Counted from the first letter of the stretch, positions 25,057-34,302 are shown. The stretch is DNA of 64,000 nucleotides from JAEULH01 sp034382075 (GCA_034382075.1 JAXMOZ010000005.1:17943-81942), one strand, 5' to 3'. The notes: generated by a model from the sequence alone, not told the origin. A program made the numbers and translations.

Positions 25057-25361
25057 AGGCCCGCCTCCCGCACGGCGGCGCGGGTCATCGCGTCGAACTT
25101 GGTGTTGGCCCGATTGACGTAGACGCCGGTCATCAGGAAGGAGAAGATCTGGATGCACCAGCCGATCAGCAGGCCGATGACGACCGCCGATCCCTCGGCA
25201 ATAGGCGTAGCGAAACCGGTCCCGTTCGTCGCGGCGAACAAGACGAACGCGTAGTAAACGATCAGAACGACCGCCGACAGGGTAAACGCGAAACGGTTCC
25301 GTTTCCTCACGAGCTCGTTGAACTGCGCCGATGACGCAATCTTGTTGTATGCTTCTTCCAC
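25053..25361 (-). CDS. yjcH: DUF485 inner-membrane protein (YjcH-like partner of ActP)
   Basis: A 102-residue protein with two membrane helices (FAFTLSAVVLIVYYAFVLFAAT and SAVVIGLLIGWCIQIFSFLMTGVYVNRAN), preceded by a short helix (SSAQFNELVRKRNRF). This is the exact layout of DUF485 proteins, which are nearly always cotranscribed with actP; their function is not established. The start is GTG 25361, with GGGAGAA upstream. The longer frame from 25571 is Arg/Pro-rich and rejected. The end of the gene overlaps the actP start. Confidence 0.88.
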   Translation of the reverse strand: MEEAYNKIASSAQFNELVRKRNRFAFTLSAVVLIVYYAFVLFAATNGTGFATPIAEGSAVVIGLLIGWCIQIFSFLMTGVYVNRANTKFDAMTRAAVREAGL

Positions 25362-25655
25362 CTTTGGTTCTCCCGTAGCGTTTGCGCTATGATTTCCCGC
25401 ATTTTTGGAACGGACGCTCGCTGATAGCCGACGGCAGGCGCGCGGCAAAGCGGTCGCGGGGCATCGGCCGAGGACGGGCGCCATATGTTGCAAAAAAGTA
25501 ACGTTGGCAGAGACTTGCGGCCGCACACTTGGACGGCCGCACCGCGCCGCGCGGCGGCATGGGGCCGCCAAGATGAAACGGCAGGCGGTGCCCCCGGCTG
25601 GCGGGTACAGTGAGGCGCCGGCACGGCCGCGGATTTTGCTAAGGCAAGGGCGGGG

Positions 25656-28600
25656 TTAGTCGGCGCGGGCTTGGGCCGCCCGGGCGGCGCGGCGCCGGCA
25701 CGCATCCGCGCGTTCAGGTTCGCCCGCCCGCTCCCAAAAGGACTGCAAGCGAAGCAGGGTGCGGATGAAGAGTTCCTTCGTCTTCCTGCGCGCGCTTCTT
25801 ACCCACAAGGCGTCGCCGGAACCGACGAGGAGATCTTCACCCTTCAGCCGAAGCAATCGATCCTGAAGCCGAAGCACCCGGCCGTTGTCGATCCCGGCCT
25901 CATCCCGGCCCACTTCGGCGTGGATCGCCTCGACCAGAGCCCTGAGTTCTTCAAGGTCCGACCACCAGAGGGACGGATCGAGGCTGATGGCGCGGTTGGC
26001 GACGCTGATCGCGGCTTTGTCGCCGATGAGTTCGCGCAGGCGCAGGATCGTGACCTGCAGGGTGTTTTCCGCGCGGTCGCCGTCTTTGTCCGGCCAAAGG
26101 TCGTCGGCTACGGCGTCGATGCTGACGTTGCGTCCGCCGTGCCAGATGAGCGACTGAAGGAGGGCGAGCTTGGTGGACTGGGTGCCGGCGATGCAGACGC
26201 CGTCCCGCGTGAGCGAAAACGGGCCCAGCATCTGGACGCGGTAGCGGCGGGGCCAGCAATCCAGCGGTTGCAGCGGCTGGGGCGCAGCCAGCTTCCTCTC
26301 GCGGACGATCCGGACAGCCGCTTCCGGCTCGATTTCGTTCGCCAGAGCCAGGGCCAGCAGGCGGGCCAGGGCGGCCGGCCGCCAGACCACGAAGTGGCAG
26401 AGCGGAGCGTCCGCTGCCAGCGCCAACGCGCTGCCAAGCGACAGCAACGACGCCTCACGCTCACCGCGGTTTTCGGCAAGCAGCGCTTCCAGCAACAGGC
26501 AATGATGGTGTTGCAGCGCCGTTCCCATGCAGGCGGCCATCTCGAACAGCAACCGCAGATCTTCGGCCGCAGCATCGTGCAGCTTTGCCTCGGAAAGGGC
26601 TTGGGCGCGGACGAAGCAGATGACGAAATGGGCAAAGGTCAGCGAGTTTCCGCCGAGCATCTCCACGGCGTTGCCCATTGTCGTCGCCGCCTGCTTGAAC
26701 TCGCAGCAGAATAACTCGTGGATCCCCTTCAACGTCAGGTAAGAGATGTTCCCCATCGTTCCCAACGAAGAACAATAAACTCTATAGGCCGATATGATGG
26801 AAGCGCACTCCTGCATCTGGCCGAGATCCAGGTGTGCCCTCGCCTGGATGTACATCAGCATCGGCCTGAAGGCCACCAGACCCTCCCGGTCGGCGTAGCC
26901 AATGCACTCCCCGGCGCGGTCGATTGCTTGCTGGCTATGGCCCTCCATCATGAGCCGGGCGGTCCGGACGAAGCCGATGCGAAGGTGATCGATAGATGAA
27001 CCGGGGCCATCTTGCAGGAGTTCTTCCATCCGCGCCATCGTCGCGTCCACCTCGGGCGAGCGATTGCACGTCAGTTCCTGGAGCCAGTGCATGTAGATGA
27101 GCGACTGCAGGTCGCGGCGGCCGGTTTTCTGCGACAGCTGCAAAGCCTTCTCGCGCCAGGACGGAAAGTCCCGATGCCATGGACGCCGGTAGGACAGGGC
27201 CGCGTGCATGCTTGCGGCGACCCGACAGCGGAGCTCGTCCGAAACCGGCTCGCCTTGATCGGCCTGAAGCGCCTCGAGCTCGTCCAGCCAGAAGTCCAGC
27301 TGCGAGCTGTAGCAGTTCAGGTTGCACAGCAGGTCCACCGACGTGGACCAGACCAGGTAACAGGCCTCGCTGTCCTCACACTTTCGGAACGCTTCGTAGC
27401 AACCGGCCAGAAGATCGAGAGCTGCGGGGACGGAAACGGCAATGCGCGAAATTCCCAGCCAGTAGCGGAGCCAGGGCCGAACCTCCAGGACGGGAGCGGG
27501 TACTCGTTGAAGCCAGCGGCCCAGGGTTTGATGGCGCGCCTGTTGCGCCATTGCAGGGCCTTGTCGAGCCAGGATCCGCTCGACCGCAGCCCAATCCCGG
27601 ACATCGAGGAACAGCTCCATCGCGCCTTCAATGTCGCCGGCATGCTCGAGGGCGGCGGCGGTGGCCCGCTTCAGCCTGGTGACGTCGTCGGCCGGCCAGG
27701 AAGCGGCCGCATGCTCGCGCAGGAATTGACGAAACAGCGGGTGGTACTCGTAGGTCTGCCGCTGGCCTTCGCGGCGGACGATGAACCAGTTTCTTCGGTG
27801 CAAGTCCTTCAGCAGGCTGTCGGCATCCGTGCGCCCACTCAAGGCTTGGGCCGTCGACGCGGTCACCATGGGCGCAAAGGCGGTTGCGAGCAGGAACTGC
27901 CGCAGCCCCTCGTCGAGACTTCTGACGAATTCGGCAGCAAAGTAGTCGAAGAGGACGCCGGGCACCCGCGGCCCGGCCACCGGCGCGCCTTCGTCGCCCT
28001 CGGGCGGCCGGCGGCAACGCGAAAGCAGCGTCAGCCCGACCGCCCAGCCGTCGGCGACGGCCTGCAGTCCATCCGCGTAAGCAGGGTCCTGCTCGCCGGT
28101 CAGGAGCGCGATCAGGGCGCGCGCCTCCTCGTCGGCGAAGCGGAGGTCGGACCAGTTGACGAAGGTCAGCGCGCGAGCGGCGCTGAAGGTTGCCAAGAGC
28201 CGGTGCGGATTGCTGCGGCTGATCAGGACGACGTGCTTGTCCGCCGTCAGTTCCTGCAAGCCGATGTGAATGAGGGTGTAGAAGAACGCCTCGTCATCGA
28301 CGTCCTGAACGTTGTCGAAGACGAGAACGCTCCCCGCGGGCAGCGACTTGTCGAACTTCCGCATGAAGCTCCTGGCGAAGCCCGAGAGGCCCGCAACCGC
28401 CTCCAGGCTGAATGTCGGAAGCTCCGGATCGGCCTCTGCGGGCGTCAACATCCTCGCGGCCGCACTCAGCCAGTGGAAGTTGTACGCCGGATCGTTGTCG
28501 CCTTCGTCCAGCTTGTACCACAGGTACGGCCGCTCCGACCGGCGGACGAAGCTTGCGACCAGCGACGTCTTGCCGCAGCCGGCCGGCCCTCCAACCCATG

Positions 28601-28694
28601 TAACGGATCCTTGGAAGCTGCCGCCGAGCAAGGCGTGCAGCCGTTCGCGGTGGACCAGCCGTGGCAAAATCGGTGGCGAGACCTTCGCCCACAT
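25656..28694 (-). CDS. MalT-like STAND ATPase transcriptional regulator with C-terminal winged helix
   Basis: About 1,012 residues. The N-terminus has the MalT-type STAND ATPase: a start segment (PPILPRLVHRERLHALL), P-loop GGPAGCGKTSLVAS at about 35-48, and Walker B-like SVLVFDNVQDV. A long alpha-helical TPR-like region follows (about 350-790). The C-terminus carries an OmpR/SARP-type winged helix (MLGPFSLTRDGVCIAG, then LLQSLIWHGGRNVSIDAVADDLWPD and a helix LQVTILRLRELIGD) and a BTAD-like helical tail. It lies upstream of DUF485-actP on the same strand with a 294-base gap, so it may control acetate uptake. Start ATG 28694 was chosen for the GGGGGAGAGGG just before it; the longer frame from 28775 adds 27 residues unlike the family. 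Confidence 0.8.
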   Translation of the reverse strand: MWAKVSPPILPRLVHRERLHALLGGSFQGSVTWVGGPAGCGKTSLVASFVRRSERPYLWYKLDEGDNDPAYNFHWLSAAARMLTPAEADPELPTFSLEAVAGLSGFARSFMRKFDKSLPAGSVLVFDNVQDVDDEAFFYTLIHIGLQELTADKHVVLISRSNPHRLLATFSAARALTFVNWSDLRFADEEARALIALLTGEQDPAYADGLQAVADGWAVGLTLLSRCRRPPEGDEGAPVAGPRVPGVLFDYFAAEFVRSLDEGLRQFLLATAFAPMVTASTAQALSGRTDADSLLKDLHRRNWFIVRREGQRQTYEYHPLFRQFLREHAAASWPADDVTRLKRATAAALEHAGDIEGAMELFLDVRDWAAVERILARQGPAMAQQARHQTLGRWLQRVPAPVLEVRPWLRYWLGISRIAVSVPAALDLLAGCYEAFRKCEDSEACYLVWSTSVDLLCNLNCYSSQLDFWLDELEALQADQGEPVSDELRCRVAASMHAALSYRRPWHRDFPSWREKALQLSQKTGRRDLQSLIYMHWLQELTCNRSPEVDATMARMEELLQDGPGSSIDHLRIGFVRTARLMMEGHSQQAIDRAGECIGYADREGLVAFRPMLMYIQARAHLDLGQMQECASIISAYRVYCSSLGTMGNISYLTLKGIHELFCCEFKQAATTMGNAVEMLGGNSLTFAHFVICFVRAQALSEAKLHDAAAEDLRLLFEMAACMGTALQHHHCLLLEALLAENRGEREASLLSLGSALALAADAPLCHFVVWRPAALARLLALALANEIEPEAAVRIVRERKLAAPQPLQPLDCWPRRYRVQMLGPFSLTRDGVCIAGTQSTKLALLQSLIWHGGRNVSIDAVADDLWPDKDGDRAENTLQVTILRLRELIGDKAAISVANRAISLDPSLWWSDLEELRALVEAIHAEVGRDEAGIDNGRVLRLQDRLLRLKGEDLLVGSGDALWVRSARRKTKELFIRTLLRLQSFWERAGEPERADACRRRAARAAQARAD

Positions 28695-28895
28695 CGGCCC
28701 TCTCCCCCATCGAGGCCGCGTTCCGGCGATCCCTGCAAGTCTATCAGCCCCGCGGAACCGCGACGACTCGTCCACTCGGGGTAGGTGACCTTCGTGAAGA
28801 CAGCTCCCGGCCTGTAAGTCGGGCGTAAGCCGGCCGCGCGTATGATCTCGCCCATTCGTTGCTCATCGACTTGGCAGCCTTTTGGGGGGGCGACC

Positions 28896-29306
28896 ATGAC
28901 CGATCGTCACTTCGAGGACGAGCAGCCCATAGGGCTTGCGGTCATCGACGGGTTCTCCGTGTGCCGCCGTCTCGCCGGGTCGGCTCATGCCGGGTCGCCT
29001 CATGATTGTCCCGGTCCGGGTCGTAGCGCCGGCTCAAGGCCGCCGGCGGCCAACCGGGCCATCAGCGATCGTGTTCTTCAGCATTCGGCGGGATCGCTGT
29101 ATCGGGCAACGATCGTTCATGTCTGCCTGATGTTGCTGGCCGTTGCCAACATCACCAGCGGAATTCTGATCGCCAATCAACAGTATGAGCGGCTGCCGGC
29201 GCCGCTTCTTCTGTCCGTCCTGTTGTCGCTCATTTGCGCCTTGTTGCAGAACACAGGCGAGCAGCGGAGCAATAGCCGCAGCCCGGGTCATGGAGTCCGT
29301 CAATGA
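28896..29306 (+). CDS. Small hypothetical protein with two membrane segments
   Basis: 136 residues from ATG 28896, which has a run of seven G a few bases upstream. The N-terminal third is polar and low in similarity to anything known. Two adjacent hydrophobic segments follow (VHVCLMLLAVANITSGILIA and LPAPLLLSVLLSLICALLQN). The stop overlaps the ATG of the DUF1127 gene (ATGA), so the pair is translationally coupled. The family is not recognised; a small membrane protein is likely. Confidence 0.5.
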   Translation: MTDRHFEDEQPIGLAVIDGFSVCRRLAGSAHAGSPHDCPGPGRSAGSRPPAANRAISDRVLQHSAGSLYRATIVHVCLMLLAVANITSGILIANQQYERLPAPLLLSVLLSLICALLQNTGEQRSNSRSPGHGVRQ

Positions 29307-29542
29307 GCAGTCTTGTCGCGCCGCGTCACGACGCCGAGGGATCCGCAGGCACGCCGCGGGCCCATGGCGTCCTCGCCCTGGCCCTCGCGCTCAGGAGCGC
29401 CGGGCTGACGGTGCATCTGTGGTCGGAGCGGTCGCGGCAGCGGCGCTGTCTTCGCGACCTGCCGCTGTCACGGCTCGCCGACGTTGGCCTTTCGCCCGAC
29501 GACGTGGTGCGCGAGACGCACAAGCATTTCTGGCAATCTTGA
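29303..29542 (+). CDS. DUF1127 domain protein
   Basis: A 79-residue protein whose C-terminal half is a clear DUF1127 (YjiS-like) domain: WSERSRQRRCLRDLPLSRLADVGLSPDDVVRE, followed by the aromatic end HKHFWQS. DUF1127 is a short Arg-rich module of alphaproteobacteria; some members bind RNA and act in sRNA turnover or in phosphate and carbon metabolism, others are stress induced. The ~35-residue N-terminal extension is variable. It overlaps the preceding membrane protein gene by 4 bases. Confidence 0.8.
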   Translation: MSSLVAPRHDAEGSAGTPRAHGVLALALALRSAGLTVHLWSERSRQRRCLRDLPLSRLADVGLSPDDVVRETHKHFWQS

Positions 29543-29598
29543 GATCGTGTGGTTCGGGAGCAGGCCGCCGCCGCGGGGGCGACGGCCGTGCCGTGCCG

Positions 29599-30240
29599 CT
29601 ACAGCGAGAAGCTGTAGCCGATGCCGACGCCGATGATCCAGGGGTCGATGTCGGCGTTGCGGCTTTTCACCGCGCCGTGGTTGACGCTGACCGCCGCCGG
29701 CAGCCACAGCTTCTTGATGTCGAAGTTGACGCTCCAGCGCTCGAACACCTGCCAGTCCAGGCCGGCCTGCAGCGCCCAGCCGAAGCGGTTGTCGTAATCA
29801 ACGTCGTCGATGAGCGCGCTGTTCGGCTTGTCGACGCCGTAGAACACCGTGTAGTTGACGCCGGCGCCGAGGTACGGGCTGACCTTGCCGTCGGGGAAGA
29901 AGTGATACTGCAACGACAGGATCGGCGGCAGCAGCCAGACATGGCCGAGGTCGACGTCGCCAAGCGCGGTGTCCTTGACCTTCACCTCGTGGCGCGCGGT
30001 GGCCAGGATGAGCTCGGCGGCGATGTTCTTGGTGAAGAAGTAGGTGAAGTCCAGCTCCGGCACGTAGGCGTCGCCGATGTCGATGTCGCCGCCGGCGGTG
30101 GTGGTTCCGCTCTCGTCGGGAATGATCCCGATGCCGCGCAACCTGACCAGAAGATCCCCGGCATCCTTGGCCTGCACGCCGCTGGAGGCGCAGATCAGCG
30201 CCGCGGCCAGCGCCAAGGCTGCCTTCTTCATCTTGTACAT
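29599..30240 (-). CDS. ompW: OmpW family outer-membrane protein
   Basis: A 213-residue protein with a signal peptide (KKAALALAAALICASSGVQA) and an eight-stranded beta-barrel pattern. Family marks are LLVRLRGIGIIPDESG near the N-terminus, the periplasmic turn PELDFTYFFTKNIAAELILA, GHVWLLPPILSLQYHF, SPYLGAGVNYTVFYG and an aromatic C-terminus ending SFSL that fits the outer-membrane sorting signal. OmpW proteins form narrow hydrophobic channels and are often induced by stress or iron and oxygen changes. ATG 30240 was preferred; ATG 30231 (MKKAAL) is an alternative. It is a single gene. Confidence 0.9.
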   Translation of the reverse strand: MYKMKKAALALAAALICASSGVQAKDAGDLLVRLRGIGIIPDESGTTTAGGDIDIGDAYVPELDFTYFFTKNIAAELILATARHEVKVKDTALGDVDLGHVWLLPPILSLQYHFFPDGKVSPYLGAGVNYTVFYGVDKPNSALIDDVDYDNRFGWALQAGLDWQVFERWSVNFDIKKLWLPAAVSVNHGAVKSRNADIDPWIIGVGIGYSFSL

Positions 30241-30411
30241 GCTCTCAACCCTCAGGCTTTTGGTTGGTTTTCGTCGACGCCCGCGTCCGCAGCAGACGGA
30301 CGGCACCCCTTCGCGGGCCGAGTAACCATAAAGTTCTTAGGGTTTAGGTCAAGCGGTCCGTGGCCGTTTAGTCACAGATGCAGTCCGCCGGCCACGCCCG
30401 GAGCGTCGCCC

Positions 30412-31299
30412 CTAGGCGGGGGATCCTTCTCCGCCGGCGGCGGGGCCATCGCCATCGCCCGCGTCGTCCGTCCGGGTCGAGGCGCCGGCGCTCTCGGGAC
30501 GGGCGATGAGCCCGGCGACGGGTCGGTCGCCAAGCCCGATGGCGCGGTAGGGAATGACCTCGGCGCCCCCTGTCTCCCGCCGCAGCTCCCGATCCTCGAC
30601 GCCGTCACCGCCGTCGTCTGCCACCGCTCCGGCGAGGACGAAGGAGACCAGCCGCTCGATCTCCAGGCGCGCCTCCGACTTGGGCTGCATGGCGCCCACC
30701 CAGCGGCCGCGGTCGAACGCCTGGACGAAGGCGGAGCGCAGGCCGATCGGCGGCGCGATCGGTTCGCCGAACCGCTCGTACAGCTTGAGGTTGCGGAGCA
30801 CCGCCCGCCGGTCGGCGCGGTTGGGGACGATGACGCAGGATGGTTTCTCGCCGCCGCGGACCGCGCGCGCCTTCTGCACGGCGGCGACGAACCGGGCAGT
30901 GGAGTGGAGGTCGATGCCGCTGGGATTGACGGGGACGAAGATCAGGTCGGAAACCGCGGTGACCGCCGCCAGTGCGTAGTCGAGGCCCGGTGGCAGGTCG
31001 ATGATCACCGCCGGGTTGCGCTGGGCGAGAAGCTGGATCTGCTTCACCCAGGCGAGCCCGGGGAATGGGTCCTCGCGCCGGGCCTCGTGCAGCACCCGCG
31101 AGGTGACCCGGATGCCGAGCTCGCCGTTCTCCGCCCAGGCCAGCGCGGTCGCCTGCCGGTCGGCGTCGACCAGGATGCAGTCGAGCCCGGTCAGCGCCCG
31201 GATGGCGCAGGCGAGGTTGACGGCGATGGTGCTCTTGCCGGCGCCGCCCTTGAGGTTGCAGACCGAGATGATGCGGGATGCGAGCTCGGGTTCGCTCAT
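30412..31299 (-). CDS. Orphan ParA/MinD family ATPase
   Basis: A 295-residue protein with the deviant Walker A of ParA proteins (CNLKGGAGKSTIAVNLA), the A' region VDADRQATALAWAE and Walker B-like PAVIIDLPPGLDYAL. The fold matches ParA over about residues 8-215. A 75-residue disordered, Gly/Asp/Glu-rich C-terminal tail follows. No parB, parS or partner gene is next to it, and it does not look like the chromosomal parA (no DNA-binding N-terminus). It may position another cell component or act as an antirestriction or cobyrinate-like ATPase; the role is unknown. ATG 31299 begins the family alignment. Confidence 0.85.
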   Translation of the reverse strand: MSEPELASRIISVCNLKGGAGKSTIAVNLACAIRALTGLDCILVDADRQATALAWAENGELGIRVTSRVLHEARREDPFPGLAWVKQIQLLAQRNPAVIIDLPPGLDYALAAVTAVSDLIFVPVNPSGIDLHSTARFVAAVQKARAVRGGEKPSCVIVPNRADRRAVLRNLKLYERFGEPIAPPIGLRSAFVQAFDRGRWVGAMQPKSEARLEIERLVSFVLAGAVADDGGDGVEDRELRRETGGAEVIPYRAIGLGDRPVAGLIARPESAGASTRTDDAGDGDGPAAGGEGSPA

Positions 31300-31421
31300 G
31301 CCTCGGGGGACCAGACAAGTGGGGGACCAGAAGAGCACTGTCGGCTGCGGACGTCAGCCTAGCAAAATCAACCCCATTTGGGCACTCGGAAATCCCCTGG
31401 CCCTTCGGCCTGCCCGGTTTG

Positions 31422-31590
31422 CCCTCACCCTCCCGCTTCGCGGGCGACTGCCCTCACCCTCCCGCTGGCGCGGGTCCCTCCCTCCCACTCCGTGGGACTC
31501 CGTGGGCGAGGGCATGTTGGCGGCGCTGATGCCGCTCGTCTCCCTCTCCCGCGCGCGGAACGCGCAAGCGGGAGAGGGGCGGGGTGAGGG
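31422..31590. repeat. Composite palindromic repeat (copy 1)
   Basis: The block begins with CCCTCACCCTCCCG and ends with the near-complement GGGGTGAGGG. Inside are a second direct copy of CCCTCACCCTCCCG and a strong hairpin (CTCTCCCGC / GCGGGAGAG) near 31540-31576. The same type of block occurs at 41243-41427. Both lie between genes, so they could act as transcription stops, RNA hairpins or nucleoid protein sites. They fill most of the 373-base gap between parA and the glycerate kinase gene. Confidence 0.7.
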
Positions 31591-31672
31591 CGCTTTCGCG
31601 CAAGCACAAGGCAGCGCCGCACCATGCCATGCGGCCCCGGGCGGCAAGGGGTGGACCTGGACGGAGCGTTGC

Positions 31673-32959
31673 CTACTTCCTCTGCTCAACGAGGATCGCG
31701 CGGAAGTCGTTGACGTTGGTCCGCGTCGGCCCGGTCACGATCAGGTCGCCGAGCCTGGAGAACAGCCCGTAGCTGTCGTTGTTGGCGAGCAGCGCCCGGG
31801 CATCGAGCCCGGCCGAGGCGGCGCGGGCGAGGGTATCCGGGCGGAGGATGGCGCCGGCATTGTCCTCGACGCCGTCGATGCCGTCGGTGTCCGCGGCCAG
31901 GGCCCAGACATCCGGCTGGCCGTCCAGCGCCACCGCCAGCGCCAGCAGGAACTCGCCGTTTCGCCCGCCGCGGCCGTTGCCGCGGATGGTAACGGTGGTC
32001 TCTCCTCCCGACAGGATCACGCAGGGCGGCTCCGCCGGTTGGCCATACCGCGCCGCCTGCTTCGCCATGGCGGCGTGGACCAGGGCGACGTCGCGGGCCT
32101 CGCCCTCGAGGGCGTTGCCGAGGATCAGCGGCCTCAGGCCGGCCTCGCGGACGACGGCCGCGGCCGCCTCCAGGGCGTCCTGGGGCGTCGCCACCATCTC
32201 GACGCGGCTGGCCGCGAGCCTGGGATCGCCGGGCTTCGGCGTCTCCGCCGCGGTGCCCTCCAGGTGGGCGCGAACCTGGGCTGGCACATCGAGGGCATAC
32301 TTGTCGAGGACGGCCAGCGCGTCCGCGGTCGTGGTGGGATCGGGAACCGTCGGCCCCGAGGCGATGACCGAAGGGTCATCGCCCGGGACGTCGGAGATCA
32401 ACAGCGCCACCACCGGCGCCGGCGCGGCCGCGGCGGCGAGCCGCCCGCCCTTGATCGCCGAGAGGTGCTTTCGCACGCAGTTGATCTCGCTGATGGTGGC
32501 GCCACAGCGGAGCAGGCCGCGGGTCACCCCCTGTTTGTCGGCGAGCGTGAGCCCCGGCGCCGGCAGCGCCATCAGCGCCGAGCCGCCGCCGGAGATTAGG
32601 CACAGCAGCAGATCCTCGGGACCGAGCCCACCGGCAAGCTTGAGGATCTCCGCTGCCGCCCGCTGGCTGGCCTCGTCGGGGTTGGGATGCGCCGCCTCGA
32701 CCACCTCGATCCGCTTCGTCGGCAGGCCGTGGCCGTAGCGGGTGACCACCAGCCCGGAGAGCGGGCCGGGCCAGGCCTCTTCCACCGCCTTGGCCATGGC
32801 CGCCGCCGCCTTGCCGGCGCCGACGACCACGGTGCGGCCCACGGGAGGGGGCGGCAGGTGCGCCTTGATCAGCTCCGGGGCGCGGGCGGCGTCGACCGCG
32901 GCGTCGAACGCCCGGCGCAGCAGCGCCTCCGGATCGACGGCTGCCGAGCGCGCCATCAC
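31673..32959 (-). CDS. gckA: Glycerate 2-kinase (GckA/TtuD type)
   Basis: 428 residues, the usual length of the MOFRL/DUF4147 glycerate kinase family. The N-terminal part has VGRTVVVGAGKAAAAMAKAVEEAW and GHGLPTKRIEVVEAAHPNPDEAS, followed by LLCLISGGGSALMALPAPGL, the SGGGSA loop typical of the family. The C-terminal MOFRL domain has ILSGGETTVTIRGNGRGGRNGEF and DTDGIDGVEDNAGA. It phosphorylates glycerate to 2-phosphoglycerate, completing the glyoxylate/hydroxypyruvate route. It overlaps the gntP-like gene by 4 bases, so transport and phosphorylation of the same sugar acid are coupled. Confidence 0.92.
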   Translation of the reverse strand: MMARSAAVDPEALLRRAFDAAVDAARAPELIKAHLPPPPVGRTVVVGAGKAAAAMAKAVEEAWPGPLSGLVVTRYGHGLPTKRIEVVEAAHPNPDEASQRAAAEILKLAGGLGPEDLLLCLISGGGSALMALPAPGLTLADKQGVTRGLLRCGATISEINCVRKHLSAIKGGRLAAAAAPAPVVALLISDVPGDDPSVIASGPTVPDPTTTADALAVLDKYALDVPAQVRAHLEGTAAETPKPGDPRLAASRVEMVATPQDALEAAAAVVREAGLRPLILGNALEGEARDVALVHAAMAKQAARYGQPAEPPCVILSGGETTVTIRGNGRGGRNGEFLLALAVALDGQPDVWALAADTDGIDGVEDNAGAILRPDTLARAASAGLDARALLANNDSYGLFSRLGDLIVTGPTRTNVNDFRAILVEQRK

Positions 32960-34302
32960 AGCGCCACCAGGCTTGCGGTCCAGACGGCCGCGGCGGCGAC
33001 CAAGCCCTGAACCAGGGTGCCCACCGTCTGCAGTTTGTAGCCGGTCGGCGCATCCATGTTGGAGAACTGGGTCACCACCCAGAAGAAGCTGTCGTTGGCG
33101 TGGGAGACCACCATCGAGCCGCCGCCGATGGCGACCACCACCAGCGCCTTGGCGGTGTCGCTGTCGAGCCCGAGGGGGGCGAGCAGCGGCGCCATCAGAC
33201 CGGCGGTGGTGATGATGGCGACCGTCGACGAGCCCTGGGCGGTCTTGATCCCGGCGGCGATCAGGAACGGCAGGATGATGCCGAGCTGGGTGTCGGCCAG
33301 GGTCTGCCCGACCACGGTGGCGATGCCGGAGTTCTGCAGCACCTTGCCGAAGGCGCCGCCGGCGCCGGTGATGATGATGATGGTCGCCGCACCCAGGATG
33401 GCCTCGCCCACCCAGCCCTTATCGGCGAGCATCGAGCGCTCGAGCTTTTTCGGCAGCAGCATTGCCAGGCCCACGCCGATGAGCAGGGCCACCACCGGCT
33501 GGCCGATGAAGCTCAACAGGGTGTAGGGGGTTCCGGTGCCGAAGGGTTTGGTTGGGAACTCGGCGATGGAGCGCAGGACGATGAGCAGGATTGGCACCAG
33601 GATCGGCAGCAGCGATTTGAAGGCTCCCGGGGCGTCGGCGAGGTTCGCCCGGGCGTCCGGCTGCTCCTCGCCGGCAAGGCCTTCGTCCGGCGAGATGTAG
33701 ATCCGGCTGGCCACGGTCACCGCGAACAGCCAGCCGGCGAAGCAGGCGATGGCGGCGATGAGCAAGCCCCAGAGGATCACCAGGCCGATGTCGGCGCCGA
33801 TGATGCCGGCCGCGGCAATCGGACCCGGCGTCGGCGGCACCATGGTGTGGGTGGCGTAGAGGCCGAGGCTCAAGGCGATGGCGGTGGTGGCCAAGGAGAG
33901 CCCGGCCCTGCGGGTCAGCGCCTTGTTTAACGAGGAGAGGATGACGAAGCCGGAGTCGCAGAACACCGGGATTGAGACGACGTAGCCCATGATCGACATG
34001 GTCGCCGGCACGTTGCGCTCGCCCGCCACCTTGAGGATGTTTTCGGCCAGGCGGAAGGCGCCGCCGGAGCGCTCGAGGAAGGTGCCGATGATGGCGCCGG
34101 CGAGAATGACGATGCCGATGGAGCCGATGGTTCCGCCGAAGCCTTCGTTGACCGACTTCACCACGTCGCCCAGCGGCATGCCCGACAGGATGCCGAAGGC
34201 GAAGGCGGTGATGAGCAACGCCAGGAACGGATGCATCTTGAGCGTTGCGGTGGCGAAGATGATGAAGGCGATGCTGGCTATGAGCAGAATGACGAGGAGC
34301 AT
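32956..34302 (-). CDS. GntP family permease (gluconate/glycerate type)
   Basis: 448 residues with about 12 membrane segments. GntP family features: AFGILSGMPLGDVVKSVNEGFGGTIGSIGIVILAG near the N-terminus, GYVVSIPVFCDSGFVILSSLNKALTRRAG, HTMVPPTPGPIAAAGIIGADIG, and the C-terminal stretch HANDSFFWVVTQFSNMDAPTGYKL. The substrate is probably D-glycerate or a related sugar acid because the next gene is glycerate kinase, but gluconate cannot be excluded. It is the first gene of this two-gene operon and divergent from the class III aminotransferase across 260 bases, which may hold a shared control region. Confidence 0.9.
   Translation of the reverse strand: MLLVILLIASIAFIIFATATLKMHPFLALLITAFAFGILSGMPLGDVVKSVNEGFGGTIGSIGIVILAGAIIGTFLERSGGAFRLAENILKVAGERNVPATMSIMGYVVSIPVFCDSGFVILSSLNKALTRRAGLSLATTAIALSLGLYATHTMVPPTPGPIAAAGIIGADIGLVILWGLLIAAIACFAGWLFAVTVASRIYISPDEGLAGEEQPDARANLADAPGAFKSLLPILVPILLIVLRSIAEFPTKPFGTGTPYTLLSFIGQPVVALLIGVGLAMLLPKKLERSMLADKGWVGEAILGAATIIIITGAGGAFGKVLQNSGIATVVGQTLADTQLGIILPFLIAAGIKTAQGSSTVAIITTAGLMAPLLAPLGLDSDTAKALVVVAIGGGSMVVSHANDSFFWVVTQFSNMDAPTGYKLQTVGTLVQGLVAAAAVWTASLVAL

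Noticed and set aside
25362..25655. Sigma-54 promoter before DUF485-actP
   Set aside because: A partial TTGCA occurs but the GG element does not sit at the required 10-base distance.
28755..28759. GGAAC before the DUF1127 pair as an EcfG promoter
   Set aside because: No GTT at the needed distance.
31422..31590. Possible CRISPR-like array in the repeat-rich gap
   Set aside because: The repeats are inverted, of unequal spacing and without unique spacers; no cas genes nearby.
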